The notes beneath the pieces were generated by a model that searched no databases, was not told where the DNA came from, and saw nothing but the letters and a program-made list of their open reading frames with translations. From Pseudomonas sp. GM50 (lineage in GTDB: Bacteria; Pseudomonadota; Gammaproteobacteria; Pseudomonadales; Pseudomonadaceae): 64,000 bases of DNA. Shown here piece after piece: positions 43,626 through 51,375 of the stretch. The stretch's first letter is position 1, and every line of letters begins with the position of its first letter. The DNA is taken from NCBI RefSeq assembly GCF_000282375.1, contig NZ_AKJK01000008.1:1-64000 (forward strand). Reading direction: 5' to 3'. A program made the translations under genes and the position numbers.

Positions 43626-44600
43626 TTGAGCATCCTAATCACAAATGAAGAGTATCGCCAGGATGCAGCAGTATTGCTCGACCAATACAAAGGGTCGATG
43701 GCATACTTGGCAAGCGTGTTTAATGAAAGCTATCAAAAATCCCCTTCTCTGACCAAGCTTCCTTGGAAGTCTTTCGCATTTTACAACAAATGTATAAAAA
43801 GCCTGCAAGCCAATGATGTGGAGTTGGGCTTGAATTTTTTTCAAGAAGCCAAACAAAATGAAAGGCAAGGGAAAGAAAGTTTTAGTATTACGGGCTTTTC
43901 CAAGAGCAATCAAAAAAAAGATATCGATTTAGTTATTGACGAAGTAAGAGAAGAAGCTTCCGGAAAAATTAGTATTGGTTTTATCGATACTGACGTTGTT
44001 GATGTCGAAAAAGTGAAGTTGATCGCAGGCATAGAGCTTTTAAAATGCCACTCTAGCGACTTGTATTACGAGGCCGAAGCCCTAATAGATGAAATAGTCC
44101 TCACTGGCCCTGGCGACGAATACCATGTCAGGTCAGCCAGTAGTTATAATTTGTTGGGACTGGTTTTGATATGGGCTGATGAAGTGCATAGCCCAGTGTA
44201 TTATGCACAACAAGTCGTTCACGAAGCAGCCCATTTAAGGCTCTTTTTGAAGAGCACAGATGATAAATTTGTTTTAAATCCAGAAAGTCAGTTGTACGCA
44301 GCGCCCTTTAGGCCTGATGCACGTCCCATGTTAGGTATTTTTCACGCACTGTTTGTACTAGCAAGAATTGCACTCGCAATGTATGACATGGGGAAAATAG
44401 TGCCTGGCAAATTATTAGACGAGGCTATCGAAAAGGGGCAAGTAGCCGAGAAAAGGTTTTTTGCTACCGCAGCTCAAATCAAGAGGGATGGCGTGCTGAC
44501 CCCCACGGGGCAGCAGATTTTCGATGAGTGTCTGCAGGAAATCACCAAAATATCATCTTTCCGCAGCGTTTATGATGACCTGCTGAAAGGTGGACTCTGA
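43626..44600 (+). CDS. HExxH-motif protein, candidate peptide hydroxylase
   Basis: 324 residues from TTG (GGAG 7 bases upstream). Motif HEAAH at 199-203 plus FRPDARPMLGIFHA at 228-241, where H240 is the likely third metal ligand; this R-x-D-x-RP-x-x-G-x-x-H pattern is that of HEXXH putative peptide-modification proteins, some of which I recall being shown to be 2-oxoglutarate-dependent peptide beta-hydroxylases rather than proteases. No signal peptide, so cytoplasmic. It is 3 bases from the exporter gene downstream and just after the 32-residue peptide. Codon use is AT-richer than the surrounding genome, suggesting transfer. Confidence 0.75.
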   Translation: MSILITNEEYRQDAAVLLDQYKGSMAYLASVFNESYQKSPSLTKLPWKSFAFYNKCIKSLQANDVELGLNFFQEAKQNERQGKESFSITGFSKSNQKKDIDLVIDEVREEASGKISIGFIDTDVVDVEKVKLIAGIELLKCHSSDLYYEAEALIDEIVLTGPGDEYHVRSASSYNLLGLVLIWADEVHSPVYYAQQVVHEAAHLRLFLKSTDDKFVLNPESQLYAAPFRPDARPMLGIFHALFVLARIALAMYDMGKIVPGKLLDEAIEKGQVAEKRFFATAAQIKRDGVLTPTGQQIFDECLQEITKISSFRSVYDDLLKGGL

Positions 44601-44603
44601 CAA

Positions 44604-45497
44604 ATGGGCAACCTAAAAAAAATCTCCCTAACTGATTATGCGCTTCTATTACTAGTGGCGCTGATCTGGGGTGGTAACTTTGCTTTGATCAAAGTTGGGC
44701 TTGAGCAAATCAAACCGTTTGTGATGAGCTTCATAAGGTTTTTTCTATGCGTCTTCCCCTTTGTCTTTTTCATACCTAGGCCTAAGATTCCAGTCCACAT
44801 ACTCGCCGCATATGGAATATTATTCGGAGGCGGGATATGGGGGTGCGCCAATATTGCTATATATAACGGGACGCCCCCTGGCACTGTGTCTCTAATTATT
44901 CAATTAAGCGCATTCATTACATTTGCCATTGGCCTTGTCGCATTTAAGGAAAGGGCTTCAAAGATTAGTATTGCTGCTCTTTTCATATCGCTTGCCGGGC
45001 TTTCTTTAATGCTAGTGAAAAGTGGCGGTGGTTCTGATCTTGTAGGGATTGTCACCTGTCTCTTCGCAGCTTTTTGTTTTAGCTTGTGTACATTCATTGT
45101 TCAGAAGCACCAGCCAAAAGACCTTTTGCCATTCATGATCTGGAGCTTTTTATTTAGCCTTCCTGTCTTGTTCATTCTTGCCGTGTACTTTGAAGGCGTC
45201 GAGTCATTTTATAGCTTGAGGGATACTATAAATTACAAAGCTATAATTTCACTAATCTCACAGTCTTATGTGACCACTCTGCTGGGGTACTGGATTTGGA
45301 ACTACAACATAAGAAAATATTCCGGGTCCACCGTTGCACCAATCGGTCTGCTGGTTCCGTTTTTCGCAATTATAATTTCGTACATATTCTTTAGCTACCC
45401 GATAAACGAAACAGCAGCGCTCTCAATAAGTCTGGTTTTTTGCGGCGTCATCCTATTCAATTTACGACATAAAATTGAGTACTTATTGAGCAGATAG
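44604..45497 (+). CDS. EamA/DMT-family exporter
   Basis: 297 residues, ten predicted membrane helices in two five-helix EamA repeats (about 10-135 and 148-290). Conserved WGGNFALIKVGL near the start and the PFFAIIISYIFF segment in repeat 2. Three bases after the HEAAH-protein stop, in the same AT-rich composition, so co-transcribed. It could export the modified peptide or an amino-acid-like product; DMT carriers mostly move small metabolites, so the substrate is open. Confidence 0.82.
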   Translation: MGNLKKISLTDYALLLLVALIWGGNFALIKVGLEQIKPFVMSFIRFFLCVFPFVFFIPRPKIPVHILAAYGILFGGGIWGCANIAIYNGTPPGTVSLIIQLSAFITFAIGLVAFKERASKISIAALFISLAGLSLMLVKSGGGSDLVGIVTCLFAAFCFSLCTFIVQKHQPKDLLPFMIWSFLFSLPVLFILAVYFEGVESFYSLRDTINYKAIISLISQSYVTTLLGYWIWNYNIRKYSGSTVAPIGLLVPFFAIIISYIFFSYPINETAALSISLVFCGVILFNLRHKIEYLLSR

Positions 45498-45834
45498 TTA
45501 ATTATTGTGCCGCATGAAGGCAGCCGAACGTTGGGTTGATGTGATAGGCGTCGTTCGACAACTAGCAACACGCACCAAATAGATGCTTGCTCCAAGCTTT
45601 TCGCCCTCTAAAAGTGCGTGTCTTTTGCTCTTTGGAATCGCATTTAAATTCGGTAGTTATTCGCTCATAGCTTAGTTTTACATTGATAGGGGCTCGCGAA
45701 ATATGTGAGCCTTTAGGGCGCCCCAAAACGCTCCATAACAAATAAATATCGGGCCCATGCCCAGGCTCACAGTGCCTAGGGATGCCGTTGCCTTCTGCCA
45801 TGCCGAAACGTTTACAAATGGGGAATAAACCTTC
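45498..45834. other. 337-base gap without a supported gene
   Basis: Mixed-composition spacer between the EamA and MFS genes. A minus-strand frame (45562-45801) has no recognisable similarity or convincing ribosome site. No clear terminator seen. Confidence 0.5.
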
Positions 45835-47007
45835 ATGAAGAATTTTCCAAAAGAGTTGGCAATTTTTTTAGTCTGTTCAACGGCTTACCGGCTTTGTTCC
45901 GGCGCATTGGTGGTCTCTCTGACGTGGACCATTCTCAACCAGAACGAGGGCGGTTATTTGCCGCTGGCACTGGCGATTTTTTGTTCCTTCATTCCGGCCT
46001 TCATCACACCCTTGATGATCAAACGGCTGTCAGCCCGAATGAACGGACGCAAGATGAGTAGCTGGTTTACGTTTTGTCTGGCAGGTCTTAGCTTGGTGGT
46101 AGGGGCCTGTCGGGACATCACCATCGCGCTTCTAGTCGCTAATCTTTTTGTCTGGCTGGTTTTCATGCTGCTCGAGGCCAGCCTGGACATGTGGTTCACC
46201 CAGGTTCAGCGCGGTATGGATGAAGCCACTGTCAGACGAATCAGTGGTGCAACTACGGCCACCGGCCAAGCAGCCCTGATGATCGGACCTTTGCTGGCAG
46301 CGGGCCTGATGCCGATTTTGTCTGGTATGGGGTTCTTCATTTTTCTGTGCACTGGTTTCCTGCTGGTCTCAGCGATTTGCTACACCCGCAACGGCCTGTC
46401 GGTGGTGGCACAAGAAGCTAGCGAGACAGTGGCGCCAGCGAAGCTTCCGCTAACCCTATTTGTGCCGATGGTACTGATCTGGCCAATCCTCGGCGCTTTC
46501 AACTTTATGCTTCCGGTGTATGTGTCGAGCCACGGCTGGGCGCTATTTGAGCTTGGTGTGCTGGATGCGGTGTTCGGCATGGGCATGGCATTGATAGGGG
46601 TGCTGATCATCCTTAGTAATACTGGCCGCAACCTGTTGGTTTTTCTGTCAGGTCTGATCGGGCTGGCCGTTATTTCCACGGCAGTATGGTTCTTGGTACC
46701 AGATACCCTCGTGCTCAAGGCGCTGAGCCTGTTGATTCTTGGCATGGCTTTCGGCGGTGCGCGAGTGCATATCCGAGCAGCGATTGCTTACCGCTATAGC
46801 GAGGCTGCCGTTGGCATGTGTGTCAGCCGGGCGAATGCCCTCGCAACTCCGGTACTTCTGTTAATCCTCAGCCTGCAACTGGCATTAATCGAGAACGCCT
46901 GGTTGATACCGTTCCTCATGGTCACTTTGTCCATAGCTCTATTACTACAGACATCGGCGACGCGCTTTGCCCAGGGACATACAAGCGCCGTAACGGTTGA
47001 CGCCTGA
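45835..47007 (+). CDS. MFS transporter
   Basis: 390 residues, about 11-12 membrane helices, with a weak family signature (LSARMNGRKMSSWF after helix 2, like the MFS loop 2-3 motif). Most like multidrug/metabolite efflux MFS carriers; substrate unknown. GGGGA lies 10 bases upstream of the ATG. Composition is closer to the core genome than the preceding two genes, so it may not belong to the peptide cluster although it points the same way. Confidence 0.8.
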   Translation: MKNFPKELAIFLVCSTAYRLCSGALVVSLTWTILNQNEGGYLPLALAIFCSFIPAFITPLMIKRLSARMNGRKMSSWFTFCLAGLSLVVGACRDITIALLVANLFVWLVFMLLEASLDMWFTQVQRGMDEATVRRISGATTATGQAALMIGPLLAAGLMPILSGMGFFIFLCTGFLLVSAICYTRNGLSVVAQEASETVAPAKLPLTLFVPMVLIWPILGAFNFMLPVYVSSHGWALFELGVLDAVFGMGMALIGVLIILSNTGRNLLVFLSGLIGLAVISTAVWFLVPDTLVLKALSLLILGMAFGGARVHIRAAIAYRYSEAAVGMCVSRANALATPVLLLILSLQLALIENAWLIPFLMVTLSIALLLQTSATRFAQGHTSAVTVDA

Positions 47008-47174
47008 AAATCCACTCTGCATTTTACGTGACACCATCGGAGGACCTGGATCTACGGGGGGAGGGCAGCGTTGTACTTGGCCAGCGCTCCGACCAGTCCT
47101 TGCGCTTTGAATTGCCAGGATTTGCCTAGGCGAATAGTCAGCAAATGCAGGGTCAGCAGATAGTCGTACCGTGT

Positions 47175-47390
47175 CGATATAGATCTTCAGCAGGATCGCC
47201 GGATGGTAGGCAGGACGACCCGTTGCAGCATGATCAACCCCTTCAAAGCCAAGTGCACTCAGTTCGTCGACGAAAATGTCGACAACTCGGAATGGGTTTT
47301 CTTCGGTCTACGTAATCGTCTGGGCACTCCGGCAGCAATGTCACTTGCGTGCGGGCCTCACCTTCAATAAACCGTTTCAAGAATCTCCCC
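47175..47390 (-). pseudogene. IS1182-type transposase remnant (frameshifted N-terminus)
   Basis: Minus strand reads RFIEGEARTQVTLLPECPDDYV, then in another frame ENPFRVVDIFVDELSALGFE and GVDHAATGRPAYHPAILLKIYI. Together these are the usual N-terminus of IS1182-family transposases. A frameshift falls near 47308 and the match stops at about 47175, so most of the ~1.4-kb element is gone. The next 120 bases (47053-47172) hold an open stretch (RYDYLLTLHLLTIRLGKSW) that I do not recognise. Confidence 0.8.
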
Positions 47391-47532
47391 TTTCGCCGGC
47401 AATCGTTTCGTTGCATCTGGGGTTTGGCGTCCAAACACTCACAGCCCCCTGCCCTGCGTCGCCACCGTCTAACACCATGACAAATCCAGAACCTTCTCCA
47501 GAAACGATTCCGGCTGCCCCCACCCACTCCGT

Positions 47533-47660
47533 CCTAGGAAATTTCCCGCAAAACGCATCGACTTCCATGAACTAGCGGGCGCTGCTCATCGAGGATAGCC
47601 TTCAGGTGTCGCTGCACATCAGCGATTGGGCTTTGACAGGCCGAAAAGTGTAACCTTTCA
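47533..47660. repeat. Diverged duplicated block, copy 1
   Basis: Aligns with 49847-49975: both contain GGAAATTTCC-CGCAA, CGACT-CCATGAACT, GATAG-CTTCA, TCGCTGCA and TTTGACA-GCCGAAA in the same order. Each copy precedes a DUF6124 gene, so the whole unit was duplicated. Confidence 0.8.
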
Positions 47661-47707
47661 CTCCTCCTAGTCAGGCAGCATGCTCACGCGCATGTAGTCT
47701 CGTTTAT

Positions 47708-47782
47708 GGCGGCTGTGCGCGGGGCATCTTCGGGTGCACCGGGTTCCTGCACTACCGGTCTGTCAACCCGCGCACAGCTGCC
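47708..47782. repeat. Three-way-junction structured element
   Basis: A 16-bp closing helix (47708-47723 with 47767-47782, one mismatch) encloses a TTCG hairpin (47724-47737) and an ACCGG/CCGGT hairpin (47738-47759). It lies 61 bases before the DUF6124 start codon. The duplicate upstream region at 49.9 kb lacks it, suggesting insertion or loss. Transcribed strand and function unknown. Confidence 0.7.
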
Positions 47783-47843
47783 ACCCAATTCTGTTTGACA
47801 GCAGAGGGGTGGCTGCCACCATAACTAGTGTAGGAGCATCAAC

Positions 47844-48218
47844 ATGAAGAAGATCACCCCAAATCCTCCAGAAACCGATACCTCCTCAGAAGCCGAAACC
47901 CTCGACCTGACCCAACTCTCCAAAGCCACCCAACGCGCCGTCAGCGCCCGCTTGCGCGACCCGAAACAGCCCGATCCCGTGAGCCATGTTTTCACCATCC
48001 TCCCCGACGTCGACACACCCACCCTGCTCGCTCACGCCAGCGAAACCCTGGCCTCCATGAATGTCATGACCACCGATCTGGCCGACCAGCTCGAAGGCTC
48101 GCATCGCAATGTGGCATTGGCGATCCAGCAACTGGCCGTGCTGGCCGAGATGTTGATCAACCGAGCGCTGGATAATCTCGACTCGCCCCTGCCGGCGGTC
48201 ACGCCTGTCTCCCACTGA
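47844..48218 (+). CDS. DUF6124 family protein, copy 1
   Basis: Unknown function, Pseudomonas-restricted family as far as I recall. 124 residues: disordered polar N-terminus, then the family core ILPDVDTPTLLAHASETLAS (about 51-70), NVMTTDLADQLEGSHRNVAL and a C-terminal helix QLAVLAEMLINRALDNL. Good Shine-Dalgarno (AGGAG, 7 bases). A small gene follows after 35 bases. Paralogue of the product at 49996. Confidence 0.8.
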   Translation: MKKITPNPPETDTSSEAETLDLTQLSKATQRAVSARLRDPKQPDPVSHVFTILPDVDTPTLLAHASETLASMNVMTTDLADQLEGSHRNVALAIQQLAVLAEMLINRALDNLDSPLPAVTPVSH

Positions 48219-48253
48219 GTAATCGCGCTCGTTGATCGAATGGAGGTTTTGTC

Positions 48254-48511
48254 ATGGATAGATACATGCCGGTCACCGGCATCGACTGCACCATCGCGTC
48301 GCTGCTGATCGACACCGAAGCACCGCTGGACGTGCTGCATGAAACGGCGGCCTACCGCATCCGCACGGCTACTCAATTGCTGGAGAGTTTCGCTGTGAAC
48401 GAAGGCGTTCACAGTGAGCTGGCGCGGGTGTTGGTGACTTCGCTGCGCGATGGTTGCGATTTGCTGGATGTGGTGGGGCGGCGGTTGCAGATGCAGGTTT
48501 CGGCGCTGTAA
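48254..48511 (+). CDS. Small hypothetical protein next to DUF6124
   Basis: 85 residues, starting MDRYMPVTGIDCTIASLLID, largely helical and without signal peptide; no confident family (it has the size and look of DUF3077-type Pseudomonas proteins). TGGAGG precedes the ATG. It is co-oriented with the DUF6124 gene and followed by a terminator. The second copy of this locus keeps only its last few codons. Confidence 0.65.
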   Translation: MDRYMPVTGIDCTIASLLIDTEAPLDVLHETAAYRIRTATQLLESFAVNEGVHSELARVLVTSLRDGCDLLDVVGRRLQMQVSAL

Positions 48512-48546
48512 CGAACCCAGCATAGAAATCGTTGCCGCTACCCCAA

Positions 48547-48590
48547 CACAAAAAGGCACCTGACGAGCCTATCGCAGGTGCCTTTTTGTG
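48547..48590 (+). terminator. Terminator after the DUF6124 unit
   Basis: 16-bp perfect stem CACAAAAAGGCACCTG/CAGGTGCCTTTTTGTG with a 12-base loop, 35 bases after the small gene. Confidence 0.9.
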
Positions 48591-48711
48591 GATTTGAGCG
48601 GGTACTCCTCAGCCACCTCCGCCACTTTTTCAGCGCACCCGCTGCGATTCAATGCACTATCCATGCGTGACGGGTATCGTGTTTCTCAACAATGCCCTTG
48701 CTACGGAACAA

Positions 48712-49755
48712 ATGATGACCAAAAGCATTTTATACGCCTTGGGTGCTGCTGCTCTCTTTGGTGCCAGCACACCGCTTGCCAAGGTCCTGGGGCTGAACGT
48801 CTCACCAATCTTGCTCGCCGGCTTGCTTTACCTGGGAAGCGGCTTAGGTCTCACCGTCACCAGGTTAATACGTGATCGCGGTTGGCGGTCTGCCGGCTTA
48901 ACGGCATCGGAATGGCCATGGCTCATTGGCGCTATCTCGTTCGGCGGAGTGCTGGGCCCGGTGTCTCTAATGTTCGGCCTTACCCGCACCCCAGGCACCA
49001 CTGCTTCGCTGTTACTTAACCTTGAGGCGGTGTTAACCGCTCTGCTTGCCTGGATAGTTTTCAAGGAGAACGCCGACCGGCGGATCGTCGTTGGAATGAT
49101 CGCAATAGTCGCAGGTGGCGTTCTTTTGGGCTGGCCTCAAACTTCCGCAGATATTCATGGTTGGGTTGGCCCGGTCGCTGTAGCGATTGCATGTTTTTGC
49201 TGGGCCATCGATAACAACCTTACCCGGAAGGTTTCCGCATCGGATGCATTGTTCATCGCCGGCATCAAGGGATTGGCCGCCGGGGTCGTCAACTGCGTTC
49301 TAGGGATTGCTCTTGGCATGCATCTCCCTGAGTTGTCTCTGCTAGGACCAACGCTGCTCGTGGGCTTTTTAGGATACGGCGTTAGCCTGGTGCTATTCGT
49401 TTTGGCTTTGCGGGGGCTTGGAACAGCACGCACAGGTGCGTACTTCTCTACTGCACCGTTCTTGGGGGCCGCTATTTCAATCCTGCTTCTAGGCGAAGCA
49501 GTAACGTGGCTGTTTTGGGGTGCTGCAGGCCTGATGGGGGTTGGCGTCTGGATACACCTTACCGAGAGCCATTCTCACGAACACCAACACGAACCACAAA
49601 CACATGACCATCCGCATGTTCACGATGAGCACCATCAACATGAACATGCCTTTGAGTGGGACGGCACTCAACCTCATAGTCATTTACACGACCACGCGCC
49701 CATCCAACACAGTCATCCGCACTTTCCTGATATCCATCACAGGCACCCACACTGA
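48712..49755 (+). CDS. EamA/DMT transporter with His-rich C-terminal tail
   Basis: 347 residues from the ATG at 48712. Ten membrane helices in two EamA repeats (about 5-130 and 145-280). The last ~65 residues form a soluble tail with about two dozen histidines (HSHEHQHE, HVHDEHHQHEH, HSHPHFPDIHHRHPH), plus Asp and Glu. Such tails bind Ni, Co, Zn or Cu in metal transporters and chaperones, so metal efflux or buffering is a reasonable inference. It sits between the two duplicated DUF6124 units. Confidence 0.85.
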   Translation: MMTKSILYALGAAALFGASTPLAKVLGLNVSPILLAGLLYLGSGLGLTVTRLIRDRGWRSAGLTASEWPWLIGAISFGGVLGPVSLMFGLTRTPGTTASLLLNLEAVLTALLAWIVFKENADRRIVVGMIAIVAGGVLLGWPQTSADIHGWVGPVAVAIACFCWAIDNNLTRKVSASDALFIAGIKGLAAGVVNCVLGIALGMHLPELSLLGPTLLVGFLGYGVSLVLFVLALRGLGTARTGAYFSTAPFLGAAISILLLGEAVTWLFWGAAGLMGVGVWIHLTESHSHEHQHEPQTHDHPHVHDEHHQHEHAFEWDGTQPHSHLHDHAPIQHSHPHFPDIHHRHPH

Positions 49756-49846
49756 GCGACTGAGACGGAGGAATATCCGGCATGGCGGTTGTTCAGGGCC
49801 AAAAGTAGTGAAAAAGGATTTCTCTGACAGATTAGAGCCACGTCTT

Positions 49847-49975
49847 CCTGGGAAATTTCCCGCAACCCGTAGCGACTCCCATGAACTGGCGAACAAGGTT
49901 TCCGGACGATAGTCTTCACGCTTCGCTGCAAACCCTGCGGACGGTTTTGACAAGCCGAAACAGCGTAAGGATCCC
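49847..49975. repeat. Diverged duplicated block, copy 2
   Basis: Counterpart of 47533-47660. Contains a perfect GGGAAATTTCCC palindrome at its start, which in copy 1 is shortened to GGAAATTTCC. Confidence 0.8.
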
Positions 49976-49995
49976 TAACCTCATGGAACGCCCTT

Positions 49996-50364
49996 ATGAA
50001 AAAAATCACCCTGCATTTAGTTGAAAATCCGGTCACTTCAGAGCCTGAAACACTCGACCCAACCCAACGTCCCCAAGCCACCGAACGCGCCGTCAGCGCC
50101 CGCCGTCGCAACCTGAACAGAAACATCTTCAGCGTCCGCCCCGACGTTGACACGCTCACCCTGCTCTCTCATGCCAGCGAAACCCTGGCGTCCCTCAACG
50201 TCATGACTCTGGACTTTGCCAACCGACTCGATGGGCCACAGCGCGATGTGGCGCTGGCGCTTCAGCAGTTGACGATGCTGACCGAGCTTTTGGTCAACCG
50301 AGCGCGGGATAACCTTGATCCGAACGCGTCGGTGGCCGTAGACAAGCCTCCTGTCCTTCACTGA
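49996..50364 (+). CDS. DUF6124 family protein, copy 2
   Basis: 122 residues, same layout as the 47844 product: MKKIT start, VRPDVDTLTLLSHASETLAS, NVMTLDFANRLDGPQRDVAL and ELLVNRARDNLD. The Shine-Dalgarno is poor (TGGAAC), the upstream three-way-junction element is missing and its partner gene is deleted, so this copy may be less expressed or decaying. Confidence 0.75.
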   Translation: MKKITLHLVENPVTSEPETLDPTQRPQATERAVSARRRNLNRNIFSVRPDVDTLTLLSHASETLASLNVMTLDFANRLDGPQRDVALALQQLTMLTELLVNRARDNLDPNASVAVDKPPVLH

Positions 50365-50388
50365 GTGATCGCGCTCGTTGATTGAGCG

Positions 50389-50419
50389 ACGGCTGCAGAC
50401 GCAAATTTCGGCGTAGAAA
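50389..50419 (+). pseudogene. Residual 3' end of the small partner gene
   Basis: CGGCTGCAGACGCAAATTTCGGCG matches the last codons of the 85-residue gene (CGGTTGCAGATGCAGGTTTCGGCG in copy 1) and directly follows the DUF6124 tail sequence CGCGCTCGTTGAT. About 240 bases present in copy 1 are missing here. Confidence 0.7.
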
Positions 50420-50420
50420 A

Positions 50421-50458
50421 GCAAAATGGGCGGCCTCATTGAGGTCGCCCATTTTTGC
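50421..50458. terminator. Bidirectional terminator
   Basis: Long stem GCAAAATGGGCGGCCTCA/TGAGGTCGCCCATTTTTGC with one wobble and a very short loop, A-run and T-run on the flanks, between convergent DUF6124 and AbiEii genes. Confidence 0.85.
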
Positions 50459-50472
50459 TGATGCTGTCGTTG

Positions 50473-51375
50473 CTACATCTTGAAACTTAAGCCCTGAATG
50501 GCCTCATCGCCGCTCAGCGCTTTCTCTGTCGTCACATACAAGTCGCGTATATGCCCAACCAAAAACGTCCAGAACGCCGGTTCATTAACGGTTTGATTTA
50601 CCAACGCTCCCGGCAGGAACCGACTCATTTCCTTGCGAAATTCGATGACAACTTGCGGATCGGTACTGAGCAGCGTTGAACGCTCCTGGAACAGTCTCAA
50701 GAACTCGTCCTGTTCGCAGTGATGATCGCCCAGCTTTTTCGCAATCAGATCCAATTGCGGTGTAACACCTTGCTGACGCAACCAAACCATATCCCAGAGA
50801 TCACGGTTCTTGATTCGGTTAGGGCGCAGAGCAAACGCTACGATCTTGTCCGCATAGATTTCTTCGCGCGTTTCAGCCTGCAAGATCAGACCGCTTGTGC
50901 CCATTTCGACACCATAAGGGTTAAGCAACTGCATTGGTTGTGGCTGATAGCTAGGGATGGAGCACACGTCAATGTTAATGCGCTGTGCCGGCAGGTCTTT
51001 GCGCCCGGGTCTGGTTTGAACCTTCAGTTTCCAGGTGTCGACATTCCCTTCTTCACGAACAGGTTCACCGACTTCAACCTCAAGGCCATATTTGGTTTTT
51101 AGGGTGGTGACCAATACATGGGCCAACTCGGTCAAGCTCTCGCGATTGAAATCTGCACCACCGGTAAAATCCAGATCCTCACTCAAACGGTTAGAACCGT
51201 AGCAAGCACGCAAACAGGTACCGCCAATAAAGGTCAGTTTGACGAGCATGCCAGCAGAACTCAGCGCCAGCATGATGTCGTGGTGCAGCAATTCCTTTTC
51301 TACCACGACCCGCAATGGCGCCAGATCCTGCTTGTTTCTTAGTGCCTCATCTACCAGCTCATCAAACAAACTCAT
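50473..51375 (-). CDS. AbiEii-type nucleotidyltransferase toxin
   Basis: Type IV toxin-antitoxin toxin, DNA polymerase beta-like nucleotidyltransferase fold (AbiE abortive-infection systems). 300 residues from ATG at 51375 (GGAG 8 bases upstream). Key motif FIGGTCLRACYGSNRLSEDL-DF near residues 50-71, giving the GG(T/S) loop and the metal-binding Asp pair; later DKIVAFALRPNRIKNRDLWD matches the family's second conserved block. It overlaps the antitoxin gene by 14 bases, which implies translational coupling. Could also be called an AbiGii-like protein. Confidence 0.88.
   Translation of the reverse strand: MSLFDELVDEALRNKQDLAPLRVVVEKELLHHDIMLALSSAGMLVKLTFIGGTCLRACYGSNRLSEDLDFTGGADFNRESLTELAHVLVTTLKTKYGLEVEVGEPVREEGNVDTWKLKVQTRPGRKDLPAQRINIDVCSIPSYQPQPMQLLNPYGVEMGTSGLILQAETREEIYADKIVAFALRPNRIKNRDLWDMVWLRQQGVTPQLDLIAKKLGDHHCEQDEFLRLFQERSTLLSTDPQVVIEFRKEMSRFLPGALVNQTVNEPAFWTFLVGHIRDLYVTTEKALSGDEAIQGLSFKM

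Noticed and set aside
43626..44600. HEAAH protein as an ordinary secreted zinc protease
   Set aside because: No signal peptide, no met-turn or gluzincin Glu pattern seen; the downstream RPDARPxxGxxH block fits the peptide-modification family better. Kept as the alternative to test.
45562..45801. 79-codon minus frame between EamA and MFS genes
   Set aside because: No similarity or ribosome site; mixed composition. Cannot be supported as a gene.
42391..47400. Second copy of the tmRNA 3' end (att repeat) bounding the island
   Set aside because: I scanned for another CCCCCGGCTCCACCA-like end up to 50 kb and saw none, so island borders are inferred from relics and composition only.
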